Below are positions 27,967 to 37,073 of a stretch of DNA of 64,000 nt, piece after piece. The translations under genes and the position numbers were made by a program. The notes beneath the pieces were generated by a model. The model saw only the letters and a list, made by a program, of their open reading frames with translations. It was not told the DNA's origin and made no database searches. Numbering within the stretch: position 1 is the stretch's first letter; each line of letters opens with the position of its first letter. The DNA is from Bacteroidaceae bacterium (lineage in GTDB: Bacteria > Bacteroidota > Bacteroidia > Bacteroidales > Bacteroidaceae): positions 77,851 to 141,850 of the forward strand of contig CABIVS010000015.1 of NCBI GenBank assembly GCA_902362375.1, given 5' to 3'.

Positions 27967-27994
27967 GAGGGCGGATTTTATAACCCGCCCCCTC
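27967..27994 (-). terminator. Terminator after the PUL 2 susD gene
   Basis: On the minus strand GAGGGGGCGG pairs with CCGCCCTC (two-base bulge), followed by TTTT. It lies 12 bp past the SusD stop codon. Confidence 0.7.
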
Positions 27995-28006
27995 ATTTTA
28001 TTCATA

Positions 28007-29560
28007 TTAATAACCCGGATTTTGGGAAAGAATATTGTTACTCTTATCCCTTTCACCTTGTGGTATAGGAAACAGATAATCTCTGTCGTCCCTAAAATTG
28101 GCACCTTTCGATGTATTATATTTTGTTGCATAAGCACGCATCACGGTTCCGAAACGTTTTTGCCTCATTAGGTCATCCCGTCTCCAGCCTTCCATAGCCA
28201 ATTCGCAGCGACGCTCCTTCCAAATGATTTCTTTTAGACGTTCTGGGTTCGTTTCTGTTATGTCGGGCAGGGTATTAGCTGTTGTAGCAGGAACATACGT
28301 CTGTTGATCTCTTCTCGGATCTATCGGATTAGTTTTGCGGGCTCTTTCTCTTACATCATTTAGGTAAGGAAGTGCAAGCCCTGGTTTTCCATTTTCGTTT
28401 AATACTTCGGCATACATTAAGAGGACATCGGAGTAACGGATCAAACGAATGTTGTAACTAATCATCCAGACGTCGAAACCTGTTTTTTCTATTGCTGGTA
28501 CAGTCATTTTGTAATCATGATAACCGCTTGGAGATTCAGCGTTGTCTTGCGCTTCAGTATCACCTTTATATCTGTCACCAGTTTGTGTGAATACGTAGGT
28601 AATACGTGGGTCATCTGCGTCAAAGGCATTATAGAGATCTTGAGTCGGTACGTGAAATCCATATCCCTGATAACCGGAGATGCGTCTGCTTGTAAAGAAG
28701 TGGGGAACATTGGTACCTGTGGCAATGTTTTTATCATATACTTTGTTGGCAATCTCAAATACAGATTCCGAGCTGTTTTCATATTCAGTACGCCAGTTCA
28801 TGCCGTAATCGCTCAACAATGTATAGTCTTTGTCTACTTCAATAATATCATGAAGTACAGTTTCGGCAGAGGCAAAATCACCTTTGAACATATATGTTTT
28901 AGCAAGCATTGTTTTTGCAAAGCCACGTGTTACACGATAAGCATCATCATCAGAGTAATCTCCTTTGGCGGGAAGTGCAGAGGCATCGGTTAAATCACTC
29001 ACAATACATTCATATACCTTCTCCAATGGGGAACGGGGTATTTGCAGTATTTCAGCGGGTTGCATTGGCGTAGTGATTAAAGGAACTTCTCCGAATGTAC
29101 TGACCAGGCAATAATAACCGAATGCTCTCAATGCTTTTGCCTCGTTTGCATAACGCGTCAATAGTTCTTCATTTCCTATTGCATTAGGGGCATAATAAAT
29201 CACATCGTTACAGCGATTAATCAATCTGTACAGTATCTCCCAACGACGCCCTACTTCGCCATTAGTTGTGTAGACAGTAAAGTCGGATAAGTCGCGTACT
29301 TCGGCACGGTCACCGTCATTACCTCCTCCTTTTAGGGCATCATCAGTGCTACAATCACCTACAAAATAATGATTTAATGCATATTCATTCCAAGTTGTAC
29401 GTAATTGAAGATAAGCTCCTGTCAAGGCTTGTTCAATATCGCTTTCCTTCTGATAATAATTATCGCTTGTGGTTTTACCATAACTTGGTTCGTCGAGAGA
29501 GCAGCTATACAACCCCACTCCGGCAAGAGCCCAGCATATTATATATAATATTTTTCTCAT
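28007..29560 (-). CDS. SusD-like glycan-binding lipoprotein, PUL 2
   Basis: A 517-residue SusD family lipoprotein. GLYSC puts the lipidated Cys at residue 20, followed by SLDEPSYGKT, a common SusD start. Features are the N-terminal helical scaffold (GAYLQLRTTWNEY), the RLIRYSDVLLMYAEVLN segment and the C-terminal WKERRCELAMEGWRRDDLMR motif. It forms the surface lid of the partner SusC. It begins 24 bp after that SusC gene and is the last gene of the operon before a terminator. Confidence 0.96.
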   Translation of the reverse strand: MRKILYIICWALAGVGLYSCSLDEPSYGKTTSDNYYQKESDIEQALTGAYLQLRTTWNEYALNHYFVGDCSTDDALKGGGNDGDRAEVRDLSDFTVYTTNGEVGRRWEILYRLINRCNDVIYYAPNAIGNEELLTRYANEAKALRAFGYYCLVSTFGEVPLITTPMQPAEILQIPRSPLEKVYECIVSDLTDASALPAKGDYSDDDAYRVTRGFAKTMLAKTYMFKGDFASAETVLHDIIEVDKDYTLLSDYGMNWRTEYENSSESVFEIANKVYDKNIATGTNVPHFFTSRRISGYQGYGFHVPTQDLYNAFDADDPRITYVFTQTGDRYKGDTEAQDNAESPSGYHDYKMTVPAIEKTGFDVWMISYNIRLIRYSDVLLMYAEVLNENGKPGLALPYLNDVRERARKTNPIDPRRDQQTYVPATTANTLPDITETNPERLKEIIWKERRCELAMEGWRRDDLMRQKRFGTVMRAYATKYNTSKGANFRDDRDYLFPIPQGERDKSNNILSQNPGY

Positions 29561-29584
29561 AATGTAATGTCTTTTTAGCTAGAT

Positions 29585-32500
29585 TTAAAATTGCAAATTA
29601 ACTCCAAAAGTGAATGTACGTGAAGACGGATAACGTGTAGTATCCACTCCCATATCCAATGGGTTATTGATACCCAGTTCCGGATCAAGCCCGGAATAAC
29701 CGGTTAAAGTAAATATATTCTGACCGCTCACATAGAATCTACAACTTGAAAACAGTTTACTCTTCTGGCAAATGTGACTCGGCAGTGTATAACCTATTTG
29801 CAGATTTTGCAAACGTAGGTAAGAACCATTTTCCACATAGAAAGAAGAACCTCTCATATTATTGTTAGAATCAGAGTTGGTTATGCGTGGATATACAGCA
29901 TCCAAATCTCCGTCTTTTGTCCATGCTTTTGTGTAAGCATCAGCCAAAGCGTTCTGACGTCCTGCTGAAGCAAGGCTTCCTTTAGCAACATTCCAGATGT
30001 CATTCCCAATAGTTCCCTGGAATGCCATACTTACATCAAAGTTCTTATAACTAAATCCTAAGTTGAAACCATAAATGAGGTCCGGATTAGGATCACCGAT
30101 AAAAGTACGGTCATCATCATCATTCAATTCGCCTGATTCTCCTAATTTGGCAAATTTAAAATCACCCGGTTGTGCATTAGGTTGAATCTTGGTACCGTTC
30201 TTATCCACATAATTGTCTATTTCTTCCTGATTCTGGAATATTCCTATTTGCTTGTACCCCCAGAAACGTCCGATAGGACCTCCTACATAAGTACGGCTAG
30301 TATTCCCACTCAAATATTCCGATGTAAGTCTGGTTACCTCTGTTTTATAAGTAGACATGTTCAGTCCTACGTTGTAATTAAAGTCTTTTCCTATCTGGTT
30401 ACGGTAGTTGACTACTATTTCAAAACCGGTATTCTTCAAGTCTCCCGCATTAAAGAAGGGGCTGTTAGGGAAGGCACCAAAAGAAGGAATAGGCATATTC
30501 AGCAACATGTCACTTGTCTTCTTTACATAAAAGTCCATGCTTACATCAAGACTGTTTCTAAAGAAGGACATATCTAAACCAACATTGGTTTGCTGACTGG
30601 TTTCCCATTTTATATCTGCATTTCCTACATAGGTTGGAACGTAACCTTGTGAGTATCCGTTTCCAAAGTACCACTGATTTTCATTATTGGTGCCAATCAA
30701 CGTAAGAGGTGCGTCTCTGTCAATTCGTTGATTACCATTTTGTCCCCAACCTACACGCAGTTTTAAATTGGAAATTGTATTTTCAATGTTCAGGTTCTTA
30801 AAGAATTCTTCATTGCTCACTCTCCAACCTAATGAAACAGATGGGAAATAGCCCCAACGGTTACGTTTGGCGAATCTTGAAGAACCGTCGGCACGAAAAT
30901 TGACTGTAGCAAGATATCTATCATCATATACATAATTAATACGTCCTAAGTACGACAGCATAGAAGATGTTTCTTTACCTCCCGAGGTGTTATCTCCAGC
31001 AGTTTGTGCATCAAGTATCTGATAGATTTCATCGTTACCTAAAGCCTTTCTCTTAAATGCATTAATACCTTCGCTGCTGTTCTTCTCATAGGTCATGGCA
31101 ACCATTGCATCCAGTTTATGTCTGCCTATTGTAGTGTTGTAGTTAAGGCGTTGTTCCACCAGATAATTAGAAGTTACAGCGCTATTATTATTCAATTGAG
31201 TTTCTGTATTATATTTACTTTCCTGATTCGCTAAATTGTCCTCCGAAAAAGTAGATGAATAGACAGGACGGAAGTCTTTGAAAGTATCATGGTATCTTTC
31301 GAAGCTATACTGTACCCGATAGCTCAATCCTTTATACAATTTGATTTGGGCAAACACATTACCAAATACATTGAATATGTCATTGTATCTGTTAGGAAGT
31401 TCGAGCATGGCTACCGGATTAGGGTCATAAGACCACTCGGTAGGAGCATATTTGTTATATTCGTAATTTTCAGAAGACGGATCTACCAACGGGCTGATAA
31501 CAGGGGTAAAAGGATCGGCTTTTTGAATGAAATCGAATGAAGGAATTGCTCCTGCATCACGCTTTCTTATCTTTGCCAGATTGACATTGGTGCCAACCGT
31601 GATAAATTTGTTGATATCATATTCAAGATTCGCCTTAAGTGAAAGTCTCTTGAATTCAGTAGTAATGATCGCACCTTGATCATCTACATATCCTAAACTA
31701 AAAGAAGATCTTGAATTATCTGTTCCTTTACGAATACTCAGATTATAGTTCTGGTTAAAAGCTGTACGAGTTACTTCATTCCACCAGTTGGTATTATAAC
31801 CCTTCTGATACTGATTGGTAAACTTATCCTTCATTGAATTTTGAAAGCTTTCATCTTTTTCATATGCTTTCATTATGAAGTTATAATATTGGTCGCTGTT
31901 CATCATGTTCAATGCTTTATAACTGTTTTTCACACCTACATAAGCATCCAATGTTACAGTTGTTTCACCTTTCACCCCTCCCTTCGTAGTAATGAGAATA
32001 ACCCCATTGGAGCCTCTTGAACCGTAAATAGCGCAAGCTGAAGCATCTTTTAATACTTCCATACGTTCAATATCAGAGGGATTCAAACTGCTAATGTTAT
32101 CCATGAACTGACCATCAACTACGTACAATGGATTGTTATCATTTACAGTACCTAAACCTCTCACGCGAATAACTGCATCCGATCCCGGTTGGCCGGAACT
32201 GGCGGCAACAAATACTCCGGCTGCCTTACCTGTAAGTAGTTCAGAGGCATTAGATACTGCATAGTTCTTAATATCCTTACTACTTATAGAAGCCAAGGCA
32301 CCGGTAAGGTCACTCTTTCTTTGAGTACCGTAACCAATAACTACAACCTCATCCAATTTATTATCGGACAATAGATTTACATTGTACGTTCCGCTATTTG
32401 TTACATTTACAATTTCAGTTTTAAAACCTACGTATGAGAATGAAACCTTATTTGACGATACTTTCAATGTATATCTGCCGTCAAAATCTGTGATAGTACC

Positions 32501-32653
32501 ATTGGTCGTTCCCACTTCAAGAACAGAAACTCCAATTAAAGCCTCTCCGGTATTACTGTCGTATACCACACCTGAAATACTCTTGGTTTGCTGTGCAAAG
32601 ACATTTGTGCAAACAGCAAGAATAAGAATTAGTAATAATAAATGCTTACTCAT
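29585..32653 (-). CDS. SusC-like TonB-dependent outer-membrane transporter, PUL 2
   Basis: A 1022-residue TonB-dependent importer. The signal peptide ends near residue 20 (VFA/QQ). A carboxypeptidase-D-like domain (about 25-105), KLDEVVVIGYGTQRKSDLTG, the plug (about 110-225) and the barrel ending NLQF follow. It starts 17 bp after the unrecognised lipoprotein gene and is followed by susD. In this operon susCD comes after the enzyme and MFS genes, an unusual order compared with PUL 1, where susC leads. Confidence 0.97.
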   Translation of the reverse strand: MSKHLLLLILILAVCTNVFAQQTKSISGVVYDSNTGEALIGVSVLEVGTTNGTITDFDGRYTLKVSSNKVSFSYVGFKTEIVNVTNSGTYNVNLLSDNKLDEVVVIGYGTQRKSDLTGALASISSKDIKNYAVSNASELLTGKAAGVFVAASSGQPGSDAVIRVRGLGTVNDNNPLYVVDGQFMDNISSLNPSDIERMEVLKDASACAIYGSRGSNGVILITTKGGVKGETTVTLDAYVGVKNSYKALNMMNSDQYYNFIMKAYEKDESFQNSMKDKFTNQYQKGYNTNWWNEVTRTAFNQNYNLSIRKGTDNSRSSFSLGYVDDQGAIITTEFKRLSLKANLEYDINKFITVGTNVNLAKIRKRDAGAIPSFDFIQKADPFTPVISPLVDPSSENYEYNKYAPTEWSYDPNPVAMLELPNRYNDIFNVFGNVFAQIKLYKGLSYRVQYSFERYHDTFKDFRPVYSSTFSEDNLANQESKYNTETQLNNNSAVTSNYLVEQRLNYNTTIGRHKLDAMVAMTYEKNSSEGINAFKRKALGNDEIYQILDAQTAGDNTSGGKETSSMLSYLGRINYVYDDRYLATVNFRADGSSRFAKRNRWGYFPSVSLGWRVSNEEFFKNLNIENTISNLKLRVGWGQNGNQRIDRDAPLTLIGTNNENQWYFGNGYSQGYVPTYVGNADIKWETSQQTNVGLDMSFFRNSLDVSMDFYVKKTSDMLLNMPIPSFGAFPNSPFFNAGDLKNTGFEIVVNYRNQIGKDFNYNVGLNMSTYKTEVTRLTSEYLSGNTSRTYVGGPIGRFWGYKQIGIFQNQEEIDNYVDKNGTKIQPNAQPGDFKFAKLGESGELNDDDDRTFIGDPNPDLIYGFNLGFSYKNFDVSMAFQGTIGNDIWNVAKGSLASAGRQNALADAYTKAWTKDGDLDAVYPRITNSDSNNNMRGSSFYVENGSYLRLQNLQIGYTLPSHICQKSKLFSSCRFYVSGQNIFTLTGYSGLDPELGINNPLDMGVDTTRYPSSRTFTFGVNLQF

Positions 32654-32670
32654 AGTTTATACACTTAGAT

Positions 32671-34404
32671 TTAATTATATGAAATGATATTTTGTTTATT
32701 CGCAATAATCTTACCATCTTTCAGTTCTAATTCTGTTCCGGCGGGAAGTTCCACAATAACTCTTGCGTCATTGGCCGGAATCTCAACAGAACCATTGGCC
32801 TTTATATTTTTTGCTATATATTCTTTGGCAACAATATCAAACAAGTCACATGGCTGGGTAGCCTGATAAGTAATGGTTTTGGCCTCTTTATGAGGATTAT
32901 AATAGAGATAGACCGGATAAGGTTTCTCTACATAGAAGTCTGTGACATTGCAATCCAGCTGGAGAATACCTTCCACATTTGTTTGACAAACAATTGCGCC
33001 CAAAATGCCGACAGGAGAAGAGCTATAAACGCTAAACATACTTTCCGTCGGATTACCTTTTATCCATTTGGGACCATCGCCAATTGCAACCGGGCTAACC
33101 CCTTTTAATGACTCTTTCCCATAGTCATCCGTCTTTCGTAAACCTTCATAAGAAACATTGTCATACGTAATGTCCTTCAATTCTGGAGCCCATTGATGTT
33201 TTTCATCTATTTCCCCCGGATAGAATAAACGACACGCACTTGCATTGTTCAGCATCCACTTGCCGATAGCCTTTGCATATTGAGGTTGATATTTCACCAT
33301 CGGAATGAAGGGCCAGGCGGGTTTGATACTGTTCATGAGGAATGCATATCCTCCGCTGTCTGTGATGCTTCCTTGCAGACCACTTACATCATATTCACCC
33401 CATTTTCCTACAATAATTCCCCAACCGGTTCTTCCCGCAGGGCTTTTACATCCGTCAAATACCCAATCAAGAAGTTTGGATACATCATAGTTGGCTCCCT
33501 CTACCGCATTCAAATAGGCTGCCGTATAAACTCCAAGTGGTAAAAGAGCCTCGTAAAAACGACTTTCTTTTTGGGCAAGGAGGGCTTCGATGGCACTCTT
33601 ACTATGTTGTAGATAACGTGGGTCACCAAACTTATGATAAGCGCATAACAATACATAAGCATGACCACCGGCGGCGTCTTGTTGCAATGGAATATTATTG
33701 ACCATTCCCTTCATTTGTGCATAATCAAAATAAGAGTAATCGTAATTTCCATTCAATACCGAATCTGCTTTAACAAATTGTTCCGCAATGCTTTTTTGTA
33801 TCTTCTCTGCCCCGTCTACATCGGGGAAAACATCACATATAGCATAATATAAAGCATTGGGTAATACATCATACCACCAGTCACGACCATAGCCTCCTCC
33901 TAAAAGGGCTACTGACGGAGTCGTATTGTTCATTACTATATTCCATCCGTTATCAGAATTGAAATAATTCTGCACCATTTTTACGTAGTTATATCCGTCT
34001 TGATTAGTCTTATCAATCCCTACAAGACCAGCACCAAGAATAGCCGCCAATGAATTCAGACTTTCATGGAACTCTCCGTTATTGACATCCTTTCCCTGAC
34101 GAATATCTTTAATGGCGGTATATAAACCAAATGTAGTTTGGTCAATATTTCTGCGGGCATCATCTAACCAAATTAATGGTCCGACTTCGCTTTTATTATT
34201 CCAGTCAAAAATAAACTGGTCATACATTTTTGCTTTTTGCTTCCAGTCCAGCATTTTATAAGTTTCAGGCATATCAGGCATAGAGTCTACCCTATGGATG
34301 GAAACCTGTTCTACCTTTTCTCCAAAGTTATTTCCGTTGCTTGAGCAAGATGCCAGAAAACAAACGGCGATAAGTAAAAAAAGACCTTTACTTCTCATTC
34401 TCAT
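32671..34404 (-). CDS. Unrecognised lipoprotein, probable helical-barrel glycan enzyme
   Basis: I do not recognise this 577-residue family. It is a lipoprotein: from the ATG at 34404 the lipobox LASC gives Cys20. A TTG six bases earlier is a less likely start. The middle (about 60-400) is helix-rich with many Trp, Tyr and Gly-Gly turns (GGGYGRDWWYD, DAAGGHAYVLL), which suggests an (alpha/alpha) barrel as in glycoside hydrolases and lyases. The last 120 residues look beta-rich. The gene overlaps the MFS stop by 17 bp and lies 17 bp before susC, so it is firmly part of the PUL. It is the only candidate for the exported depolymerising or trimming enzyme of this locus. Activity is inferred from context only. 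Confidence 0.8.
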   Translation of the reverse strand: MRMRSKGLFLLIAVCFLASCSSNGNNFGEKVEQVSIHRVDSMPDMPETYKMLDWKQKAKMYDQFIFDWNNKSEVGPLIWLDDARRNIDQTTFGLYTAIKDIRQGKDVNNGEFHESLNSLAAILGAGLVGIDKTNQDGYNYVKMVQNYFNSDNGWNIVMNNTTPSVALLGGGYGRDWWYDVLPNALYYAICDVFPDVDGAEKIQKSIAEQFVKADSVLNGNYDYSYFDYAQMKGMVNNIPLQQDAAGGHAYVLLCAYHKFGDPRYLQHSKSAIEALLAQKESRFYEALLPLGVYTAAYLNAVEGANYDVSKLLDWVFDGCKSPAGRTGWGIIVGKWGEYDVSGLQGSITDSGGYAFLMNSIKPAWPFIPMVKYQPQYAKAIGKWMLNNASACRLFYPGEIDEKHQWAPELKDITYDNVSYEGLRKTDDYGKESLKGVSPVAIGDGPKWIKGNPTESMFSVYSSSPVGILGAIVCQTNVEGILQLDCNVTDFYVEKPYPVYLYYNPHKEAKTITYQATQPCDLFDIVAKEYIAKNIKANGSVEIPANDARVIVELPAGTELELKDGKIIANKQNIISYN

Positions 34405-35650
34405 GTTCAATAATATCTGTTTGATTAGTAATATTCTTAGCTAAAGGATATGCCGCTAATTGTAATCCGGCAACAATCACCAGCGCATATTTTAATGCAA
34501 AATCTTGCGATACACAATAAGCAAGGAAGATAAACAGTAGTAAGCCGAAAGCTCTTCCAAGGAAAAGACCGAACTCGTGACTCAGGATATATGCATACTC
34601 GTTTCTATTCTCAATCTTTGCAACTGCATCAATTGTTCTCATCATAATGGGAAAATAAGCCAAGTCGAACAAAGGTTGGAATATCACTTTGCAAAGCACA
34701 AAAAGGATCACTCCTGTAGCAGAGAAGAGAACGCCGTTAAATAGTGTACCGACAAAGAATATGATTAATCCTCCTACAAAAATTTTCAAACGGTCTTCCG
34801 GGCGGGCCATACGTCCTAATACATACACCAAGACAGCAGTCAATGCTCCGCTAACTCCCTGTATCAATCCCAAAGCTCCTTCATTTCCTACCAGCTTCAA
34901 CACTAATATAGCTGGGGCCGTTACTAAAAAACCTTGTACCATTCCTTTCAATGCGGCTAGCCAAAGCATCTTTTTCCAAAGAATGTTGAAGCGGAAATAG
35001 AGGAAGTTCGTTTCTTTGGGGTTCTCAAATTTACCTTTCCACAGTGTCATACAGGCGATAACAGTAACAACTACTGCTGCCATAGTAACCACACAGTAAG
35101 AAGTATTGATGTTGAAGAGGAATCCAAAAACTTCTTTTCCATCTATCTGGCTGATAAATGCACCAATAATTAAAGGAACACCGATGGAGCTAATAGAAAA
35201 GAAGAAAGACTCTAGTCCGAAGAAATAGTTACGGCTATTATCGTTGGTATTATAGAGAGCCAGTAAGTATCGGTTGGTCCAGAAGAAACCTGAAGCTGCT
35301 CCCATTAAAAAACCGGCCAGACCAAGTTCTATGAAACCAAGTGAATTAATAGCCATCATACCGAACATGGAAATGCCACTTACTAAGATTCCTACAGAAT
35401 AAAGCGTCTTCACACTGTATTTTTTTAGTAGATAACCGTTAACAAAAGAGGTCGTAATGATACCTATATACATTGCCAGCTGATAAAAAGCAACCATTAC
35501 CGGATCGCTCGTGTTCCTCATGATATAGGCTCCCACAAAGATTTCTACTATCGGTAGTACCAATGCATAAAGCATATTGGTAACCAACAGTGTTCTCATG
35601 TTAGGTTCCTGTTGCTTAAAGAACAGATATTCTTTTTTCAGTTTATTCAT
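34388..35650 (-). CDS. MFS sugar transporter
   Basis: A 420-residue major facilitator superfamily permease with about 12 membrane helices. I chose the ATG at 35650 because it overlaps the GH130 stop as TAATG, which favours translational coupling. The longer frame to 35713 would run into the GH130 gene and adds a polar, unlikely N terminus. The glycine/aromatic-rich helices GFLMGAASGFFWTNRYLLALY and the central cytoplasmic loop fit a sugar porter type. With GH130 next to it, the likely job is moving short oligosaccharides from the periplasm to the cytoplasm for phosphorolysis or hydrolysis. The substrate is not determined. Confidence 0.88.
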   Translation of the reverse strand: MNKLKKEYLFFKQQEPNMRTLLVTNMLYALVLPIVEIFVGAYIMRNTSDPVMVAFYQLAMYIGIITTSFVNGYLLKKYSVKTLYSVGILVSGISMFGMMAINSLGFIELGLAGFLMGAASGFFWTNRYLLALYNTNDNSRNYFFGLESFFFSISSIGVPLIIGAFISQIDGKEVFGFLFNINTSYCVVTMAAVVVTVIACMTLWKGKFENPKETNFLYFRFNILWKKMLWLAALKGMVQGFLVTAPAILVLKLVGNEGALGLIQGVSGALTAVLVYVLGRMARPEDRLKIFVGGLIIFFVGTLFNGVLFSATGVILFVLCKVIFQPLFDLAYFPIMMRTIDAVAKIENRNEYAYILSHEFGLFLGRAFGLLLFIFLAYCVSQDFALKYALVIVAGLQLAAYPLAKNITNQTDIIEHENEK

Positions 35651-36708
35651 TACTTCTCTTGTGTCTGTTTTAATACATTTAATATCTCTGAAATAGAAAG
35701 CTCTGCTTTGCAAATCACTTCATCGCTTGCTCCATAATACATGGTTATCGTATCGCCGTCCACGAAATGACCATTAGTGAAAACAACATTTCCGAAGAAA
35801 CCTGTTTGCTCATAAGCTGCGATAGGTTCCATGATAGGTTCTTCACTTCTTGCAATCACTTGCGACGGATCATTTAAATCGAGTAATAAAGCTCCCAAGC
35901 AATAACGGTGATTAAAATCGGCTCCATGATAAATCTCCAGCCAGCCTTCTTCTGTCTTTATTGGAGCAGCTCCTGCTCCTATACGTGCACAATCCCACAT
36001 TCCGTCACGAGTGGTTGCTACACATTTGTGGTTTCCCCAGTGCAAGCGGTCGGGCGATTCTGCCAACCATATGTAATTGCCACCAAGTTCAGGACTACTG
36101 GGGCGATGAAGAGCAAAATACTTGTCACCTATCTTCTGTTCAAACAATGCACAATCTTTATTATGCGGTGGGAATATCATCCCATGCCGTGTATAGTTTT
36201 TCCAATCATTGGTGTGAATCAGTCCAACCCCTACAGCTACCGATGATACTTCTGTGAAAGTAAGGTAAAAGCCATCTTCGGTTGTTGCAACACGACAATC
36301 CTCAATGCCGAATGCTTCCAGCTCTCCTTTTCCGAAAATAGGTGGAAATTCCGGTTCATCTTTGAAGTGAATACCGTCGGTACTTGAAACCAGACGTAAG
36401 TAAGACATCGTGGTCAGGTAATTCTTTCCTTTGTAACCGATAACGCGTGGGTCTGAAGCATCCAAATCGGGATCATTCTTTAAAAACGAAACCACTTCTA
36501 TTTTTCCTTTTTCATTATATATAGGAAAACTGATAATTCCTTCTTTCTGTATAGGTCTTTCTGCGACGCGTAAAAGTAACCAAATTTTGCCTTGATATTT
36601 GAAAACTCCGGGATTTAACAAACATGTAATTTCCATTCCGTTGATTCCCGCTTTTAAATCTTTTGGAGCCAGTAGGGGGTTCTGCTCACATCTTTTAGCT
36701 ATATCCAT
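35650..36708 (-). CDS. GH130 family mannoside phosphorylase/hydrolase
   Basis: A 352-residue five-bladed beta-propeller enzyme of family GH130. The family contains phosphorylases and hydrolases of beta-mannosidic linkages. Supporting motifs are SDPRVIGYKGKNYL, the catalytic-Asp region FGIEDCRVATTEDGFYLTFTE, FPPHNKDCALFEQK and the C-terminal TMYYGASDEVICKAELSI. There is no signal peptide, so it is cytoplasmic. The start at 36708 (MDIAKRCEQNPLL) is preferred over the frame start at 36741 because the -7 word TACTTTTG at 36739-36746 overlaps that upstream codon; transcription should begin inside the longer frame. It is the first gene of the PUL 2 operon. Phosphorylase versus mannosidase cannot be decided by eye. 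Confidence 0.9.
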   Translation of the reverse strand: MDIAKRCEQNPLLAPKDLKAGINGMEITCLLNPGVFKYQGKIWLLLRVAERPIQKEGIISFPIYNEKGKIEVVSFLKNDPDLDASDPRVIGYKGKNYLTTMSYLRLVSSTDGIHFKDEPEFPPIFGKGELEAFGIEDCRVATTEDGFYLTFTEVSSVAVGVGLIHTNDWKNYTRHGMIFPPHNKDCALFEQKIGDKYFALHRPSSPELGGNYIWLAESPDRLHWGNHKCVATTRDGMWDCARIGAGAAPIKTEEGWLEIYHGADFNHRYCLGALLLDLNDPSQVIARSEEPIMEPIAAYEQTGFFGNVVFTNGHFVDGDTITMYYGASDEVICKAELSISEILNVLKQTQEK

Positions 36709-36738
36709 AATATTTCGATTAGTGATTATTTCTGTGAG

Positions 36739-36746
36739 CAAAAGTA
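36739..36746 (-). promoter_or_regulatory. -7 element for the PUL 2 operon
   Basis: On the minus strand TACTTTTG fits TAnnTTTG. It lies 30 bp before the chosen GH130 ATG and overlaps the first codon of the longer GH130 frame, so it decides the start. Confidence 0.5.
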
Positions 36747-36995
36747 TGGGATGAGAGACAGGAAAGCGTTTACTATATTCTCAAAGAAGTGTACACATGC
36801 TCAAGAACATGTTTTTAAGAGAGTGATATTCAGGGACAATTTTAGAATAGACAGAGATATTCGTACTTACATGCTATTGTTGCGTAAATGCTTGTTTTAC
36901 AGTTTAATAAGTGGCATTCTGAAGTGTATTATATTCTCATAAATGTATAGTATAGTTTCTTTGAGGAGTGAAAAGAAACGTATCAAGATAAAAAG
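36747..36995. promoter_or_regulatory. Upstream region of PUL 2 with repeated words
   Basis: This AT-rich gap holds no gene. TATATTCTCA occurs at 36774-36783 and 36930-36939, and GAAGTGTA occurs next to each copy (36785-36792 and 36921-36928), in swapped order. Such a duplicated pair upstream of an HTCS-controlled operon may be regulator-binding sequence. This is inference. Confidence 0.3.
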
Positions 36996-37039
36996 ACAAG
37001 AGGCTAAACTCAAAAATATAATTTGAGAAAGCCTCTTGT
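36996..37039 (-). terminator. Terminator of the nadB transcript
   Basis: A 9-bp stem ACAAGAGGC/GCCTCTTGT encloses an inner stem (CTCAAAT with a TTTGAG arm). On the minus strand CTTTTTATC follows. It lies 35 bp past the nadB stop codon. Confidence 0.8.
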
Positions 37040-37073
37040 TTCTTTATTTTTAATAAGAATAATACTGTAAATT

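Noticed and set aside
36709..36741. Longer GH130 frame starting with TTG at 36741
   Set aside because: The -7 word at 36739-36746 overlaps that codon, and homologous proteins begin near MDIAKR.
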